Positions 37,163 through 45,384 of a stretch of DNA of 64,000 bases are shown here, piece after piece (positions within the stretch are counted from its first letter, which is position 1; every line of letters starts with the position of its first letter). The notes under the pieces were generated by a model. That model made no database searches. It was not told where the DNA came from and was given only the letters and a program-made list of their open reading frames with translations. A program made the translations under genes and the position numbers. This DNA comes from Flexivirga alba. Lineage in GTDB: Bacteria > Actinomycetota > Actinomycetes > Actinomycetales > Dermatophilaceae. The stretch spans positions 3,100,001 through 3,164,000 of the forward strand of contig NZ_JBHSWH010000001.1 of assembly GCF_042661025.1 (NCBI RefSeq), read 5' to 3'.

Positions 37163-38613
37163 CCGCGCACGAAGACCCGGCCGCGTTCGCCCCCGAGCTC
37201 ATCCTGCTCGCCGGTGCGGTGGTCGCGTTGCTGACCGGCTCGTTCGTCCACCAACGGCAGCAGTGGGCGGCCCAGCTGGTAGCCGCCATCGCGCTGGCCG
37301 GGTCGCTGGTGGCCGGCGCCACGGCGGGCGCTTCGGGGCAGACGCTGTATGCCGGCAGTTACGCGATCGACGCCGCCACGTTCGCCGCCCGGCTCATCGT
37401 GCCCGCCGCGGCGCTGCTCGTGCTGGGCCTGTCTGCCGGGCGGGTGCGCGGCAGCGCCCGGGAGAGCGAGTTCGCAGTCCTGGTGCTGCTGGCCAGTCTC
37501 GGTACCATCCTGCTGGCCGGCAGCACCGACCTGCTGTTGCTCGCGGTGGCCTATCTGCTGGCGTCCATCCCGCTCTACGCCCTCGCCGGCTGGGCCCGTG
37601 ACCCCGCTGGCGCCGAAGGGGCGCTGAAGACCTACCTGTTCGGTGTACTGCTGGGCATCGTCATGTTCCTCGGGATCGCGGTGCTGTTCGGGCTGGCCGG
37701 ATCCACCTCGTATGCCGACCTGGCCCAGCGCCTGCCCGGCGCCCCACCCGCGGCCCTCGCCCTGGGAGCGGTGGCGGTGTTTGCCGGACTGCTCTTCAAA
37801 GCCGGCGCGGTCCCGGTGCACTTCTGGGTGCCGGACGCCGTACAAGGTGCCACCACCGGTGCCGGGGCCTTCCTGACCACTGTCCCCAAAATCGGGGCGC
37901 TGCTCGCCCTGTACCGGTTCGTGCTCGTCCTACCCGACGACGCCATCAACTGGCGACTGCTGCTGGCACTGCTGGCCGCGGCCAGCATGACCCTGGGTAA
38001 TCTCGCCGCCTTCCGGCAGGACGATCCGGCCCGACTGCTGGCCTACTCCACCATCAGCCAGGTCGGCTACCTGCTCATGGTCGTCGTGGTCGCCGATCCG
38101 GTCGCCGGCTCCGCACCGCTGGCCGCGCTAATCCTCTATCTGGCGGCATACGCAGCAGCCAACCTCGGCGCGTTCGCCGTCATCGCCGCACGCCCCGGGC
38201 TCTCCACACTGACGGACTACCGCGGGCTCGCTCGCCAGAGCCCAGCCCTGGCCGGCGTCCTGGTGGTCAGCCTGTTGGCCCTGGTCGGTACCCCACCCAC
38301 TGGCGTATTCACCGGTAAGCTCACCGTCTTCGCCGCCACCTGGGACGGCGGCTGGGCATGGCTCGTGGTCGTCGCCGCCGTCAACACTGTCGCCAGCCTC
38401 TACTACTACCTGCGTTGGATCGCTCCCGCGTTCGCCCGCCCCGACCCATCCGCCGGATCAACTGGCGGAGCGGTGGCCGAAGGAAGCACGCCGGTAGCCT
38501 GGCCTGCGCGGTGCGTGATCGCCGCGGCGGTCACCACCGGATGCCTGGCCCTGCTGATCGGCATCGTGGCCGACGGCGTGCTGGACATCGGATCGGCCGC
38601 TATCAAGTGGTGA
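37159..38613 (+). CDS. NuoN-like antiporter subunit, last gene of operon
   Basis: 484 aa, GTG 37159 overlapping the NuoM-like stop. NuoN signatures: LFKAGAVPVHFWVPDAVQGA (Lys), TTVPKIGALLALYRF, ARLLAYSTISQVGYLLM, and PPTGVFTGKLTVFAA. No gene for NuoE, F, G or I follows, so the operon has no NADH or Fe-S module. About 50 bases separate it from the convergent lipoprotein gene. Confidence 0.88.
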   Translation: MTAHEDPAAFAPELILLAGAVVALLTGSFVHQRQQWAAQLVAAIALAGSLVAGATAGASGQTLYAGSYAIDAATFAARLIVPAAALLVLGLSAGRVRGSARESEFAVLVLLASLGTILLAGSTDLLLLAVAYLLASIPLYALAGWARDPAGAEGALKTYLFGVLLGIVMFLGIAVLFGLAGSTSYADLAQRLPGAPPAALALGAVAVFAGLLFKAGAVPVHFWVPDAVQGATTGAGAFLTTVPKIGALLALYRFVLVLPDDAINWRLLLALLAAASMTLGNLAAFRQDDPARLLAYSTISQVGYLLMVVVVADPVAGSAPLAALILYLAAYAAANLGAFAVIAARPGLSTLTDYRGLARQSPALAGVLVVSLLALVGTPPTGVFTGKLTVFAATWDGGWAWLVVVAAVNTVASLYYYLRWIAPAFARPDPSAGSTGGAVAEGSTPVAWPARCVIAAAVTTGCLALLIGIVADGVLDIGSAAIKW

Positions 38614-38655
38614 GGACCCAGGCTCGCCGGCAATCCGGCGCATCTGCGCTCTCGG

Positions 38656-38702
38656 CGGGCTACTTCACGTAGCTGACCACGGCCATCATGCCGCGGTTCG
38701 CG
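38656..38702. repeat. Degenerate copy of the multicopper oxidase 3' end
   Basis: 47 bases with 43 matches to 39371-39417 (the last codons and stop of the multicopper oxidase gene), in the same orientation. It encodes NRGMMAVVSYVK at the end of the lipoprotein frame. Confidence 0.8.
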
Positions 38703-39343
38703 CCGCTGGCCGGCCGGGGCCAATGAGAGGCGCACACGAACCCCGCCGCCTGACGGCTGGACCGCGGCCGCTGCCAGGAAAGGGCGGCGGCCGCGTGGGT
38801 CTCGGCTTTGGCTCTCGGTGTCGGTGTCTTGGCCATCGACCAGACGCCCAGCATCGATCTCGTCGATGTGCAGATCGCGGCGCCCTTGCCCGTGTATTTG
38901 GTCGGCGCTAGGTCGTCGGCTCGGCGAATCAGCGTGTATTGGAAGTTGCCGTAGCCGGCGGTGTTGCCGTTGAACTGGAACGAAGTCAGCCGGAGCCGTT
39001 CCCCGGCCTCGTGGCGGCCAGCGAAATATCGCTCGAGTCCGGCCCTGTCCTGAGCGACGGAGCCGATCCGTTGTCCCGGACCGTCGGTGCTGTACCAGTC
39101 GAAGCCGTTTCCCTGCCCCGCCCAGATCCGCTGCAAGGTCGGTTGGTCACCGGCGTTGAATGCCCGCATGAACCCGATTACCAGCTTTCGAACTGTCGTG
39201 TCCGTGCATGCACCGTTCGACTCGGATCGGGAGGGGTCGTGCGCCGAGGGCGTGTCGGCCGAGCCGCTGGCTGTACAGGCGGCGAGCAGGAGTGCAACAA
39301 CGGTCGCGATGGCGATCGTGGGGCCGCGGCATATCGGCTGCAC
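38660..39343 (-). CDS. SnoaL-like lipoprotein with a foreign C-terminal tail
   Basis: 227 aa. Lipobox LLAACTAS after a hydrophobic signal (about 8-22). The middle (KLVIGFMRAFNAGDQPTLQR, GLERYFAGRHEAGERLRLTS, GNFQYTLIRRADDL, GKGAAICTSTRSMLGVWSMA) has the look of a nuclear-transport-factor-2/SnoaL fold domain. After that the sequence becomes Ala/Arg-rich and finally reads GANRGMMAVVSYVK, nearly identical to the end of the adjacent multicopper oxidase. The gene may have lost its own 3' end by recombination with an old oxidase copy, or a frameshift carries it into that remnant. Confidence 0.6.
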   Translation of the reverse strand: MQPICRGPTIAIATVVALLLAACTASGSADTPSAHDPSRSESNGACTDTTVRKLVIGFMRAFNAGDQPTLQRIWAGQGNGFDWYSTDGPGQRIGSVAQDRAGLERYFAGRHEAGERLRLTSFQFNGNTAGYGNFQYTLIRRADDLAPTKYTGKGAAICTSTRSMLGVWSMAKTPTPRAKAETHAAAALSWQRPRSSRQAAGFVCASHWPRPASGANRGMMAVVSYVK

Positions 39344-39374
39344 GAGTTCCAGTATGACCGGCCCCTCGACCGGG

Positions 39375-40955
39375 CTACTTCACGTAACTGAGCACCGCCA
39401 TCATCCCGCGGTTCGCGTGGTACGCGTTGTGGCAGTGGGTCAGCCACTGACCGGGGTTGTCGGCGTCGAAGAACACCGACACCGTCTGCATCGGCTTGAC
39501 GATGACCGTGTCCTTGCGCGGACCCGTCGCCCCGACCTGGAAGGTGTGCCCGTGCAGGTGCATCGGATGCCACATCATCGTGTGGTTCGCGTAGTCGATC
39601 CGCACCCGTTGCCCCGCTCGGATGTCGTAGGCGGTGGCAAACGGGTTGGCCTCGTCGAATTGCCGGCCGTTGATGCCCCAGTCGTACTTGGCCATCCCGC
39701 CGGTCAACGCGAGCGTGTGGACCTGGTCGACCGGGCGGTCGGCAAGCTGCACGGACGGGTCAGCAGTCGCCGAGCCGGACTGGATGACCTTGCCGGTCAA
39801 CGTCTTCGGCACGCTCGACATTGTCGGGCGAGCCCCGTTCCCGGACTCGAGCACTGCGAAGGTGCGGCCGGCCTTGCCTTCGGCCAGCGCCACGAACGGT
39901 ACCGGGTGGTCGGGCACCGTGATCAGTGCGTCGACCCGTTCGCCCATCCCCAGCACGATCGCGTCCACGCGCTGGTGCTTGACTGGGAAGCCGTCGGTGT
40001 GCGTCAGTGTCATCGGCACCCCGGGCAGGCCGACCCGGTAGGCGGTGTCGCCGCCGGCGTTGATCACTCGCAACCGGATGCGCTGCCCGGGCTTGGCCTT
40101 CAATGTGTCCGGGCGCATCGGGTCGCGCCCGTTGATCAGATGCACCGGGTAGGTGACGTCGCCGGCATCGCCGCCGAGGAACGAGCTGGTCGTGCCACCG
40201 CCGCCCTTCCCGGACATACCCGACATGCTGGGCATCGGCATTCCAGACATGCCCGACATGTCGTGGTCCATCGCCATCCCCTTGGCCAGTTGCGCAGCCT
40301 GCTTGGCCGGGGTGCGTCCCTTGATCCCATCCAGCCAGTCATCCACGATTAGGATCCACTCCTGGTCGTAGGACAGCGGCTCGTGCGGGTCCTCGATAAT
40401 CAGTGCGCCATACAGGCCCCGATCTCGCTGCAGTTCCACATGCGAGTGATACCAGTACGTGCCCGGGTGCGCGGTCTTGAACTTGGCCGTGAATGTCCCG
40501 CCCGGCTTGATCGCCGACTGGGTCAGCCCGGGCACGCCGTCCGCGTCGTTGCGCAACGCCAGCCCGTGAAAGTGCGTCGTCGTGGCTTGGTCCAGTCGGT
40601 TGCGCTGGGCGACCGAGAGGGTGTCTCCGACGCGGGATCGCAGCACCGGCCCGGGCAGTCGGTCACCGTAGCCCCAGGTGCTGACCTGCTGCCCGTTGAT
40701 GCTCGCCCGCATCGGGGCCGAGGTCAGCGAGGCTCGCACGGTCCGCCCGCCTCCGGGCCGGGCATCCTCGGCCCGCTGAACCGCACCGCCAGTGGGCGAG
40801 ACCCGCGCGCCCGACGAGGTCGAGCCAGCTGGGTCCTGTGGGGGAGAACCCGACCCGGACGCGCTGCATCCGGACAGAATGCTGGCGCCGGCCGCCAGGC
40901 TGACGCCGAACAGGCCGCGGCGGGACAACTGCAGTGATTTCGCTGTGGCGCTCAT
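39375..40955 (-). CDS. Multicopper oxidase (CueO/McoA-like copper-detoxifying oxidase)
   Basis: 526 aa. Twin-arginine signal SRRGLFGVSLAAGASILSGC with a lipobox, so probably a Tat-exported lipoprotein. All four copper motifs are present: THFHGL, YWYHSH, HPMHLHGHTF and THCHNAYHANRGMM (type 1, 2 and 3 sites). A Met-rich insert (MDHDMSGMSGMPMPSMSGM) at about 232-250 is like that of CueO-type cuprous oxidases. Likely oxidises Cu(I) to Cu(II) at the cell surface. A CsoR-type palindrome lies just upstream. Confidence 0.92.
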   Translation of the reverse strand: MSATAKSLQLSRRGLFGVSLAAGASILSGCSASGSGSPPQDPAGSTSSGARVSPTGGAVQRAEDARPGGGRTVRASLTSAPMRASINGQQVSTWGYGDRLPGPVLRSRVGDTLSVAQRNRLDQATTTHFHGLALRNDADGVPGLTQSAIKPGGTFTAKFKTAHPGTYWYHSHVELQRDRGLYGALIIEDPHEPLSYDQEWILIVDDWLDGIKGRTPAKQAAQLAKGMAMDHDMSGMSGMPMPSMSGMSGKGGGGTTSSFLGGDAGDVTYPVHLINGRDPMRPDTLKAKPGQRIRLRVINAGGDTAYRVGLPGVPMTLTHTDGFPVKHQRVDAIVLGMGERVDALITVPDHPVPFVALAEGKAGRTFAVLESGNGARPTMSSVPKTLTGKVIQSGSATADPSVQLADRPVDQVHTLALTGGMAKYDWGINGRQFDEANPFATAYDIRAGQRVRIDYANHTMMWHPMHLHGHTFQVGATGPRKDTVIVKPMQTVSVFFDADNPGQWLTHCHNAYHANRGMMAVLSYVK

Positions 40956-40970
40956 GACTCCATCCTAAAG

Positions 40971-40987
40971 ATACCCCTAGGGGGTAT
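40971..40987. promoter_or_regulatory. CsoR operator before the multicopper oxidase
   Basis: ATACCCCTAGGGGGTAT, the same 7-base arms ATACCCC and GGGGTAT as operator 1 by csoR. It ends 15 bases before the oxidase start, overlapping where its promoter must lie. Confidence 0.85.
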
Positions 40988-41097
40988 TTGCGCCGGGGTG
41001 CTCAACCTTCTGCGAGTGAGACTCCAGCGGCAAGGCTGAGCCATCGCTTGAAGCCCGCCTGCTGGCTGCAATTCGTGACGCTGGAGGGATCCTCGGG

Positions 41098-41718
41098 TCA
41101 CTTGGCCGGCTTCATCTCATCCTCGACTACCCACTTGTGGTTCTTCATCGTCATGCCGCCGGCGGTGTAGTCCACGACGTAGACGGTCTGATCGGTGGAG
41201 CTGGCGATGGTGCCGTGCGCGCCCTTCATCCCGGACATGTGGTCGGTGGTGAGGACCACCTTCGTACCGTTGGCGAGGCGTTTGCGGCCGGCGTCCTGGA
41301 GTTCTTGCTGGACCACCCATTTGTGGTCTTTGACCATCGACCCGCCGGTGGTCGGGGTGTAGTTCACCGCGTAGGTGAACGTGGAGTAGGCACCAACGAC
41401 AGAGGCGCGCGCACCGTCCATGCCTTCCATGTGGTCAGCGGTCAGGATCACTTTGCTGCCGACTGGGTACTTGGGGTCGGATGCCGGCTTCATCCCCGCC
41501 GGGACGGGACCGCCGTCACCGTGGTCCATCGCCATCGAGGACGCGCTGGTCGGCATGGAGGATGAGCCCATCGACATACCGTCCATCGCGGTACTGGGGG
41601 CGTGATGACCCCCTGAGGCAGCGGGGGACGACGAGTTCGAGGAGCAGCCAGCCACCACCGTCAGGCTGGCGGCGGCAGCAAGGGACAGCAGGACACGGGC
41701 ACGGCGGGTAGGGAACAA
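41098..41718 (-). CDS. YdhK-like (DUF1541) lipoprotein
   Basis: 206 aa, lipobox VVAGCSSN, then a Ser/Met/His-rich stretch (DGMSMGSSSMPTSASSMAMD), then two tandem DUF1541 units: VGSKVILTADHMEGMDGARA and TKVVLTTDHMSGMKGAHGT, each followed by a V-DY/N-Y segment and DHKWVV / NHKWVVEDE. The DHMxGM motifs and Met-rich linker suggest copper or other soft-metal binding at the cell surface. In several bacteria this family lies near copper genes. Confidence 0.82.
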   Translation of the reverse strand: MFPTRRARVLLSLAAAASLTVVAGCSSNSSSPAASGGHHAPSTAMDGMSMGSSSMPTSASSMAMDHGDGGPVPAGMKPASDPKYPVGSKVILTADHMEGMDGARASVVGAYSTFTYAVNYTPTTGGSMVKDHKWVVQQELQDAGRKRLANGTKVVLTTDHMSGMKGAHGTIASSTDQTVYVVDYTAGGMTMKNHKWVVEDEMKPAK

Positions 41719-41826
41719 CGAATTTCTCCTTCAAGAACTTCTATTGGTTGGCTGGCGGAACCGGCTCGGTATGGCGCACGCCCGCAAGATGCTGCACGCG
41801 TCAAGGGGCACGTCGAACGATCGTCA

Positions 41827-42072
41827 TCACTGCGGTCTCGCCGTGGTCGATGTTGTGGTCGTCGGCCGTCCCGTTTCCGGGCGGTTGGCGAGATCCCGCC
41901 CGGAACGGCAGTCGTCATGCCTCGATCGAGTTGGCGCCATCTTGCCGTTGGGCGTGGCCTGTATCAGGCAGGCCGCCGCGTAGGCCACCAACGCCCAGAG
42001 CGCCAGCACACAGGTCAGCAGCAACGCCCAGGCCCAGCCGGTCATGCCGGTGTCGCGCCACCACCACATCAT
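41827..42072 (-). CDS. Small membrane protein
   Basis: About 81 aa from ATG 42072 (GTG 42081 possible). N-terminal MMWWWRDTGMTGWAWALL followed by one helix (LTCVLALWALVAYAAACLIQ) and a basic Ser/Thr tail. Short MMWWD-like membrane proteins of this type are frequent in actinobacterial copper loci; function unknown. Confidence 0.5.
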   Translation of the reverse strand: MMWWWRDTGMTGWAWALLLTCVLALWALVAYAAACLIQATPNGKMAPTRSRHDDCRSGRDLANRPETGRPTTTTSTTARPQ

Positions 42073-42196
42073 GACGTCCACGATGTACCCGCGATGTTGC
42101 GATCACACCGGTTGGACCCTGAAGAAACGATCAAGAAACTGCCAGCAGCCGACGTCCGGTGGCGGCGGTTGCGGAGCCAGCGGCGATGATGGGTGC

Positions 42197-42892
42197 ATGG
42201 TCGAAGCTGTCCGAACGGTCCTGGTCGTCGAGGATGAGAAGGACCTGGCCGCCATGGTGGGCTCCTACCTGGAACGCGGCGGGTATGCCGCGCCGTTGGT
42301 GCACACCGGACCGGATGCGATCGACGCCGCCCACGGCCTACAGCCGGATGTCATCGTCCTGGACCTGGGGTTGCCCGGTCTGGATGGCGTCGAGGTGTGT
42401 CGGCGGCTGAGAACTTTCACCGACTGCTACATCCTGATGCTCACCGCCCGCGCCGAAGAAGTCGACACGATCGTCGGCTTGTCCGTCGGCGCCGATGACT
42501 ACCTCACCAAGCCGTTTCGCCCCCGAGAACTCGTTGCACGCGTTCAAGCCCTCTTACGCCGGCCCCGGCACCAGGCCCCGTCCGTTGCGCAGCTGCGAGT
42601 CTTTGGATCCCTGGCGGTTGACCCGGCCGGCCGGCGTGTCACCCTGTCCGGCGAGCCTGTCGTGCTGACCCGCACCGAGTTCGACATCCTGGCGCTGCTG
42701 ACCGCCTCACCTGCGCTGGCATTCGCGCGTCGCCAAATCATTGATGAGGTGTGGGACCCGGCCTGGGTTGGCGACGAGCATGTGGTCGATGTCCACATCG
42801 CGCATCTGCGCAACAAGCTGGGTGACGATCCCGTCGAGCCCCGGTATATCGACACTGTGCGCGGTGTCGGCTATCGGATGGTCACGCGATGA
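42197..42892 (+). CDS. OmpR-family response regulator
   Basis: 231 aa from ATG 42197. Receiver domain with phospho-acceptor in VIVLDLGLPGLDG, acidic pocket VVEDEKD, Lys in YLTKPF, then a winged-helix DNA-binding domain (LTRTEFDILALLTASPALAF, VDVHIAHLRNKLGDD, TVRGVGYRM). It forms an operon with the sensor kinase (ATGA overlap at 42889). Next to copper genes, so a CopR/CusR-like role in envelope metal stress is an inference. Confidence 0.9.
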   Translation: MVEAVRTVLVVEDEKDLAAMVGSYLERGGYAAPLVHTGPDAIDAAHGLQPDVIVLDLGLPGLDGVEVCRRLRTFTDCYILMLTARAEEVDTIVGLSVGADDYLTKPFRPRELVARVQALLRRPRHQAPSVAQLRVFGSLAVDPAGRRVTLSGEPVVLTRTEFDILALLTASPALAFARRQIIDEVWDPAWVGDEHVVDVHIAHLRNKLGDDPVEPRYIDTVRGVGYRMVTR

Positions 42893-44016
42893 AGCAGCCA
42901 GCTACGCGCGGTAGTGGTCCGGGCATCGCCACTCGGCTCCTGCTCGCACAGGGGCTGGTCGTCACCTGCGGCGCGATCACGGCCGCCGGGGTCGCCGCGA
43001 TCGTGGGGCCACCATTGTTCCATCATCATCTGCTGATGGCGGGGGAGAGGCCGAACACCCCCGAGTTGAGGCACATCGAGCGCGCTTACACCAGTGCCAA
43101 CACGATTGCGCTCGGCATGGCCGTCCTCATCGCGCTGATCGCCGCTATCGCCGTCACCTGGTATCTGTCCCGCCGGCTGACTCGCCCGGTGGTGCAACTA
43201 GCGGCTGTCGCCGAACGCATTTCCCACGGGGACTACAGCGCCCGGGCGGCGCCGGCGGCCGCGGGTCCGGAGCTGGCATCCCTGACAGGGACGTTCAATC
43301 AGGTCGCCGAGCGCCTGCAACACACAGAGTCCACCAGGCACCGACTCCTGGCCGATCTCGCCCACGAGCTGCGCACCCCGATCGCCACGCTGGAGGCATA
43401 CCTCGACGGTCTCGACGACGGCGTCACCGGGTGGGGCCCGGAGCCGGCACGGGTCTTCCGGGACCAGATCACCCGGCTGCACCGACTCGCCGAGGATCTC
43501 AATGACGTATCACGTGCCGAAGAAGGCGAACTCGGTCTGGTCCTCGAGTGCACTCCCGTTCAAGTGGTCGTCCAGGCGGCGGTCGAGAGCTTGAGCCCTC
43601 GGTACGCCGGCAAGGGTGTCCAGCTGCTCAATGCCATCAGAGATGGCGCTGACGCCGAGGTTCTCGTTGACTTCCAGCGGTTCGCCCAGGCACTGACCAA
43701 TGTGCTCATCAACGCGTTGCGCCATACTCCACCCGGTGGCGACGTGACCGTCCAGACCACCATCGACACGGTGTCAATACGAATTTCCGTGATCGACACC
43801 GGCGACGGCATCCCCGCCGACCAGTTACCGCACATCTTCGAACGCTTCTACCGCGGGAGTCTTGCGCGCGACCGTGACAGCACCGGCAGCGGCATCGGGC
43901 TCACCATCTCTCGCGCCATTGCCCGAGCCCACCATGGAACGCTCACCGCCGACAGCGACGGTCCCGGCACCGGCGCACGCTTCACCTTCACCCTGCCCCG
44001 TCGGCCGCGTCATTGA
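42889..44016 (+). CDS. Sensor histidine kinase
   Basis: 375 aa. Two membrane helices (about 15-40 and 72-92) flank a short outer loop of about 30 residues starting HHHLLMAGERP; a HAMP domain (RRLTRPVVQLAAVAERISHG), H-box with H159 (LADLAHELRTPIATLEAY), N-box (NVLINALRHTPPGG), and G-boxes (IDTGDGIP, GSGIGLTIS). The His cluster in the tiny sensor loop is suggestive of metal sensing. Partner of the upstream response regulator. Confidence 0.9.
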   Translation: MKQPATRGSGPGIATRLLLAQGLVVTCGAITAAGVAAIVGPPLFHHHLLMAGERPNTPELRHIERAYTSANTIALGMAVLIALIAAIAVTWYLSRRLTRPVVQLAAVAERISHGDYSARAAPAAAGPELASLTGTFNQVAERLQHTESTRHRLLADLAHELRTPIATLEAYLDGLDDGVTGWGPEPARVFRDQITRLHRLAEDLNDVSRAEEGELGLVLECTPVQVVVQAAVESLSPRYAGKGVQLLNAIRDGADAEVLVDFQRFAQALTNVLINALRHTPPGGDVTVQTTIDTVSIRISVIDTGDGIPADQLPHIFERFYRGSLARDRDSTGSGIGLTISRAIARAHHGTLTADSDGPGTGARFTFTLPRRPRH

Positions 44017-44077
44017 TCTCGTCCTCACGCACACGCGTCCGCCTGATCGCAGGTGACCGGGGTTGCCCGAGGTCACC

Positions 44078-44851
44078 TCATCGCGTCGCCGCAGCGACCC
44101 ACACGGGCAGGCCCACCGAGAACCGGTCCTGTGCAGCACGCTGCTGTTGATCGCGAATGAAGTCGAGCGCCTCGCTGGCCGTTACAGCTCCCGTCGAAGC
44201 AGCGGCTTGGGCGAAGCCGATGGCTATGTCGACCATCGAGGGGTGGATCAACGCGCCGAGGAAGCCCTGGACAGCCACCTCAGCGAAACCGCCATCAAGC
44301 AACAGACTCCGGTATTGACGGGCCGGGCGAAGGCTCGGAATGGAGTCCGCTCGCGCCTGGACGATCGCTCGTGACAGGCCGGCATCGTCCGCATCGATCA
44401 TGACGCCATCCCAGTCCTGACCGACCAATACGATTCTGCCTCCAGGGGCAAGGACGCGATGCGCCTCGGACACCGCTCGTCCAGGGTCGGCCAGCAGGTG
44501 GAAAACCTTGTCGGCCCGGTACGCCGTCACCGAGCCCCCGGATAACGGTAGGTGCTCTGCTACTCCTCGGCGTACGTCCAACTCCGGCCACCGCGATGAA
44601 GCGGTCTGCACCATCAAGTGGTCGGGATCCAGCGCAATGGTTCCGGAAGCTATGCGGGACATCTCGGCAGCCGCCAGGCCGGTGCCGCAGCCCACGTCGA
44701 TGACTCGGGTGCGGTGATCGAGGGCCAGGAGTTCGTAGGTGAAGTGTCGGATGCGGATGGCTTCGGGCACCTCGTCCGCAAGGTCGAGCATGCGGATCAT
44801 CGACGTTGTCGTGTGTCGCTGGGCTGCCGTTGGTGATGGTCTCGTTGACAT
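44078..44851 (-). CDS. SAM-dependent methyltransferase (class I)
   Basis: 257 aa from ATG 44851. Motif I VIDVGCGTGLAAAEM, acidic motif II ALDPDHL, motif III/post-I HLPLSGGSVTAYRADKVF and VLAPGGRIVLVGQDWDG. Resembles UbiE/arsenite-methyltransferase-like soluble enzymes; no extra cysteines of ArsM are visible, so the substrate is unknown. Divergent from a MerR-family gene with which it shares a short promoter region. Confidence 0.82.
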   Translation of the reverse strand: MSTRPSPTAAQRHTTTSMIRMLDLADEVPEAIRIRHFTYELLALDHRTRVIDVGCGTGLAAAEMSRIASGTIALDPDHLMVQTASSRWPELDVRRGVAEHLPLSGGSVTAYRADKVFHLLADPGRAVSEAHRVLAPGGRIVLVGQDWDGVMIDADDAGLSRAIVQARADSIPSLRPARQYRSLLLDGGFAEVAVQGFLGALIHPSMVDIAIGFAQAAASTGAVTASEALDFIRDQQQRAAQDRFSVGLPVWVAAATR

Positions 44852-44875
44852 GACGATGAGGATCATTCTTAATGT
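44845..44875 (+). promoter_or_regulatory. MerR-type promoter with 19-base spacer
   Basis: TTGACA at 44845 and TAATGT at 44870 are separated by 19 bases, the overlong spacer that MerR-family activators untwist. The start codon lies 5 bases after the -10, so the transcript would be leaderless or nearly so. An inverted pair GACAT...ATGTC spans the site. Confidence 0.5.
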
Positions 44876-44879
44876 CGAC

Positions 44880-45287
44880 ATGAAGTCAACGGCTGCCGGT
44901 TGGACCATAGGCGAGCTGGCTTCCCTGTCCGATGTCGCTACGCATGTTCTACGTCATTGGGAGTCCGAGGATCTGCTGTCGCCACGGCGGTCTGCCGCTG
45001 GCCACCGCCGCTATCGGCCCGATGATGTGTATCGGGTGGCAACGATATTGCTGGCCAAGGAGGCCGGGCTGGGGCTATCGGAGATCCGAGCGATGACTAC
45101 CGGATCGTCACAGCAGCGGACCTCCGTCCTTCATGCGCATCGTGCTGAACTACAAAACCGCATCGCAGCAGCCCAGGCCTGCCTCGCCCTGATCGAGTGC
45201 GCTCTGGAATGCAACCACGAGAACATCGTGACGTGTCCGCACTTTCGTGCCGCTGTCGCGCACCGAGTCACGGCCCTGCAACGCTGA
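44880..45287 (+). CDS. MerR-family regulator
   Basis: 135 aa from ATG 44880. MerR winged HTH (WTIGELASLSDVATHVLRHW, LSPRRSAAGHRRYRPDDVYR, LGLSEIRAM), a dimerisation helix (AHRAELQNRIAAAQACLAL) and a Cys-containing end (CALECNHENIVTCPHF, four Cys with ACL). The Cys/His tail resembles effector pockets of metal or redox sensors, but the ligand cannot be assigned. It shares a divergent promoter with the methyltransferase. Confidence 0.85.
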   Translation: MKSTAAGWTIGELASLSDVATHVLRHWESEDLLSPRRSAAGHRRYRPDDVYRVATILLAKEAGLGLSEIRAMTTGSSQQRTSVLHAHRAELQNRIAAAQACLALIECALECNHENIVTCPHFRAAVAHRVTALQR

Positions 45288-45384
45288 CCATGTCTGTGGT
45301 CACCACCGGATGCGTCCACCGGCGACCGTGGTTCGTCCCCGCGCGGACTCATCGAGCGCGACCGTGCGCCGGGTCAGCTCCGTG

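Noticed and set aside
44078..44851. Arsenite methyltransferase ArsM
   Set aside because: The conserved Cys residues of ArsM are not visible and the gene is 16 kb from the ars operon.
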